Position numbers and translations under genes: made by a program. From NCBI GenBank assembly GCA_025463135.1, contig JAOAPY010000011.1, positions 124,001-188,000 of the forward strand: a DNA stretch of 64,000 nucleotides, given 5' to 3'. Of this stretch, positions 63,694-64,000 are shown one piece after another. Position 1 is the first letter of the stretch. Every line of letters begins with the position of its first letter. The stretch comes from Acidobacteriota bacterium. GTDB taxonomy: Bacteria; Acidobacteriota; Blastocatellia; Pyrinomonadales; Pyrinomonadaceae. The notes under the pieces are model-generated. The model was not told the origin of the DNA. It searched no databases and saw nothing but the letters and a program-made list of their open reading frames with translations.

Positions 63694-64000
63694 GTGAGAA
63701 ATAGATCAGCTTTAACGGGTTTTGTTGTCATTCTCGTTGCCCTTTGTCTTCCTTTAATCATATTTTCCCAACAGAATCGCTCCGCAAGCCGCGTTGCTCC
63801 GACTGAACGCCCGGCGCCGGTGCGCACTGCCGGCATCAAATCCGGTGTCACGCCGGCGGCAATTAAGCTTGATCTCAACGACGCTTTGGCAATCATTCAA
63901 GAAAATTATGTTGACGGCAACAAGCTTGATTACAACGCGGTCTTTAAGGCCTCCATCAGCGGCATGTTGAGCGTTCTCGATCCTCATTCAAACTACATGG
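63694..64000 (+). CDS. S41-family C-terminal processing peptidase, 5' part (runs off window)
   Basis: The frame opens at GTG 63694 with GGAGG five bases upstream and has no stop before 64000; 102 residues are visible. The signal peptide or anchor is 'FVVILVALCLPLIIFS'. Then 'LDLNDALAIIQENYVDGNKL' and 'SGMLSVLDPHSNYM' match the N-terminal helical region of CtpA-type S41 peptidases, which degrade or trim exported proteins. The PDZ and Ser/Lys catalytic parts lie outside. Confidence 0.85.
   Translation, partial: MRNRSALTGFVVILVALCLPLIIFSQQNRSASRVAPTERPAPVRTAGIKSGVTPAAIKLDLNDALAIIQENYVDGNKLDYNAVFKASISGMLSVLDPHSNYM

Noticed and set aside
63230-63896. Minus-strand ORFs of 115 and 139 residues
   Set aside because: They translate the 104-bp repeats ('GMGILPM', 'RDARAT') and the antisense of the S41 gene.

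Overview
The window looks like a piece of an Acidobacteriota chromosome, probably class Blastocatellia. This is inferred from protein families, not from rRNA: a von Willebrand protein of the acidobacterial type, TonB receptors with a carboxypeptidase-regulatory-like N-terminal domain, large secreted FG-GAP/Calx-beta/DUF4214 proteins, DUF4384 proteins, and 'GMGILPM/RDARAT' intergenic repeats. Base composition is moderate.

Layout. 1-7.3 kb is layered mobile DNA: the 3' end of a large serine recombinase, a small recombinase companion, an excisionase-like HTH protein, a complete tyrosine integrase, a group II intron with a broken maturase inserted beside a terminator, and a truncated IS6-type transposase. 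Two related ~122-bp inverted-repeat elements (1590-1712 and 7190-7311) bracket this stretch, and each supplies the stop codon of the gene next to it. 7.3-31.6 kb is one long minus-strand block. It holds a DUF4384 secreted protein, a Ser/Thr kinase with a DUF4384-like periplasmic domain, a membrane-anchored WD40-caspase, an Oar-like TonB receptor, and two paralogous giant secreted proteins of 1831 and 2823 residues. 32-39 kb holds small unrecognised genes, decayed pieces (a DUF4214 fragment, a kinase fragment), a papain-like amidase homologue, zinc-ribbon membrane proteins and the VWA protein.

39.8-43.9 kb is a small genomic island. A tRNA-Arg(ACG) carries one copy of a perfect 48-bp direct repeat and the second copy lies 4.05 kb downstream. 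Inside are a decayed integrase, a receiver-like protein without its phosphoacceptor Asp, an Xre regulator, a frameshifted DUF4238 gene and one intact orphan gene. 44-48 kb holds lipid and RNA housekeeping functions (CDP-alcohol phosphatidyltransferase, GtrA-like protein, GGQ hydrolase, RluA-type pseudouridine synthase). 49-55.6 kb is a probable copper-handling group (CusF-like lipoprotein, DUF2946-like protein, TonB receptor, P1B ATPase). 55.6-64 kb is mixed: aspartyl protease, S1/P1 nuclease, a tight pair of small genes, SET protein, DUF2585, GIY-YIG, Fe(II)/2OG-like oxygenase and M20 peptidase, then a three-copy tandem repeat and the start of an S41 peptidase that runs off the window.

The candidate for an underexplored system is the WD40-caspase / kinase / DUF4384 cluster: an active-looking metacaspase-like protease with two seven-bladed propellers, a transmembrane kinase, and a secreted protein sharing the kinase's extracytoplasmic domain type. 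All functions are inferred from sequence reading; no database search was run.
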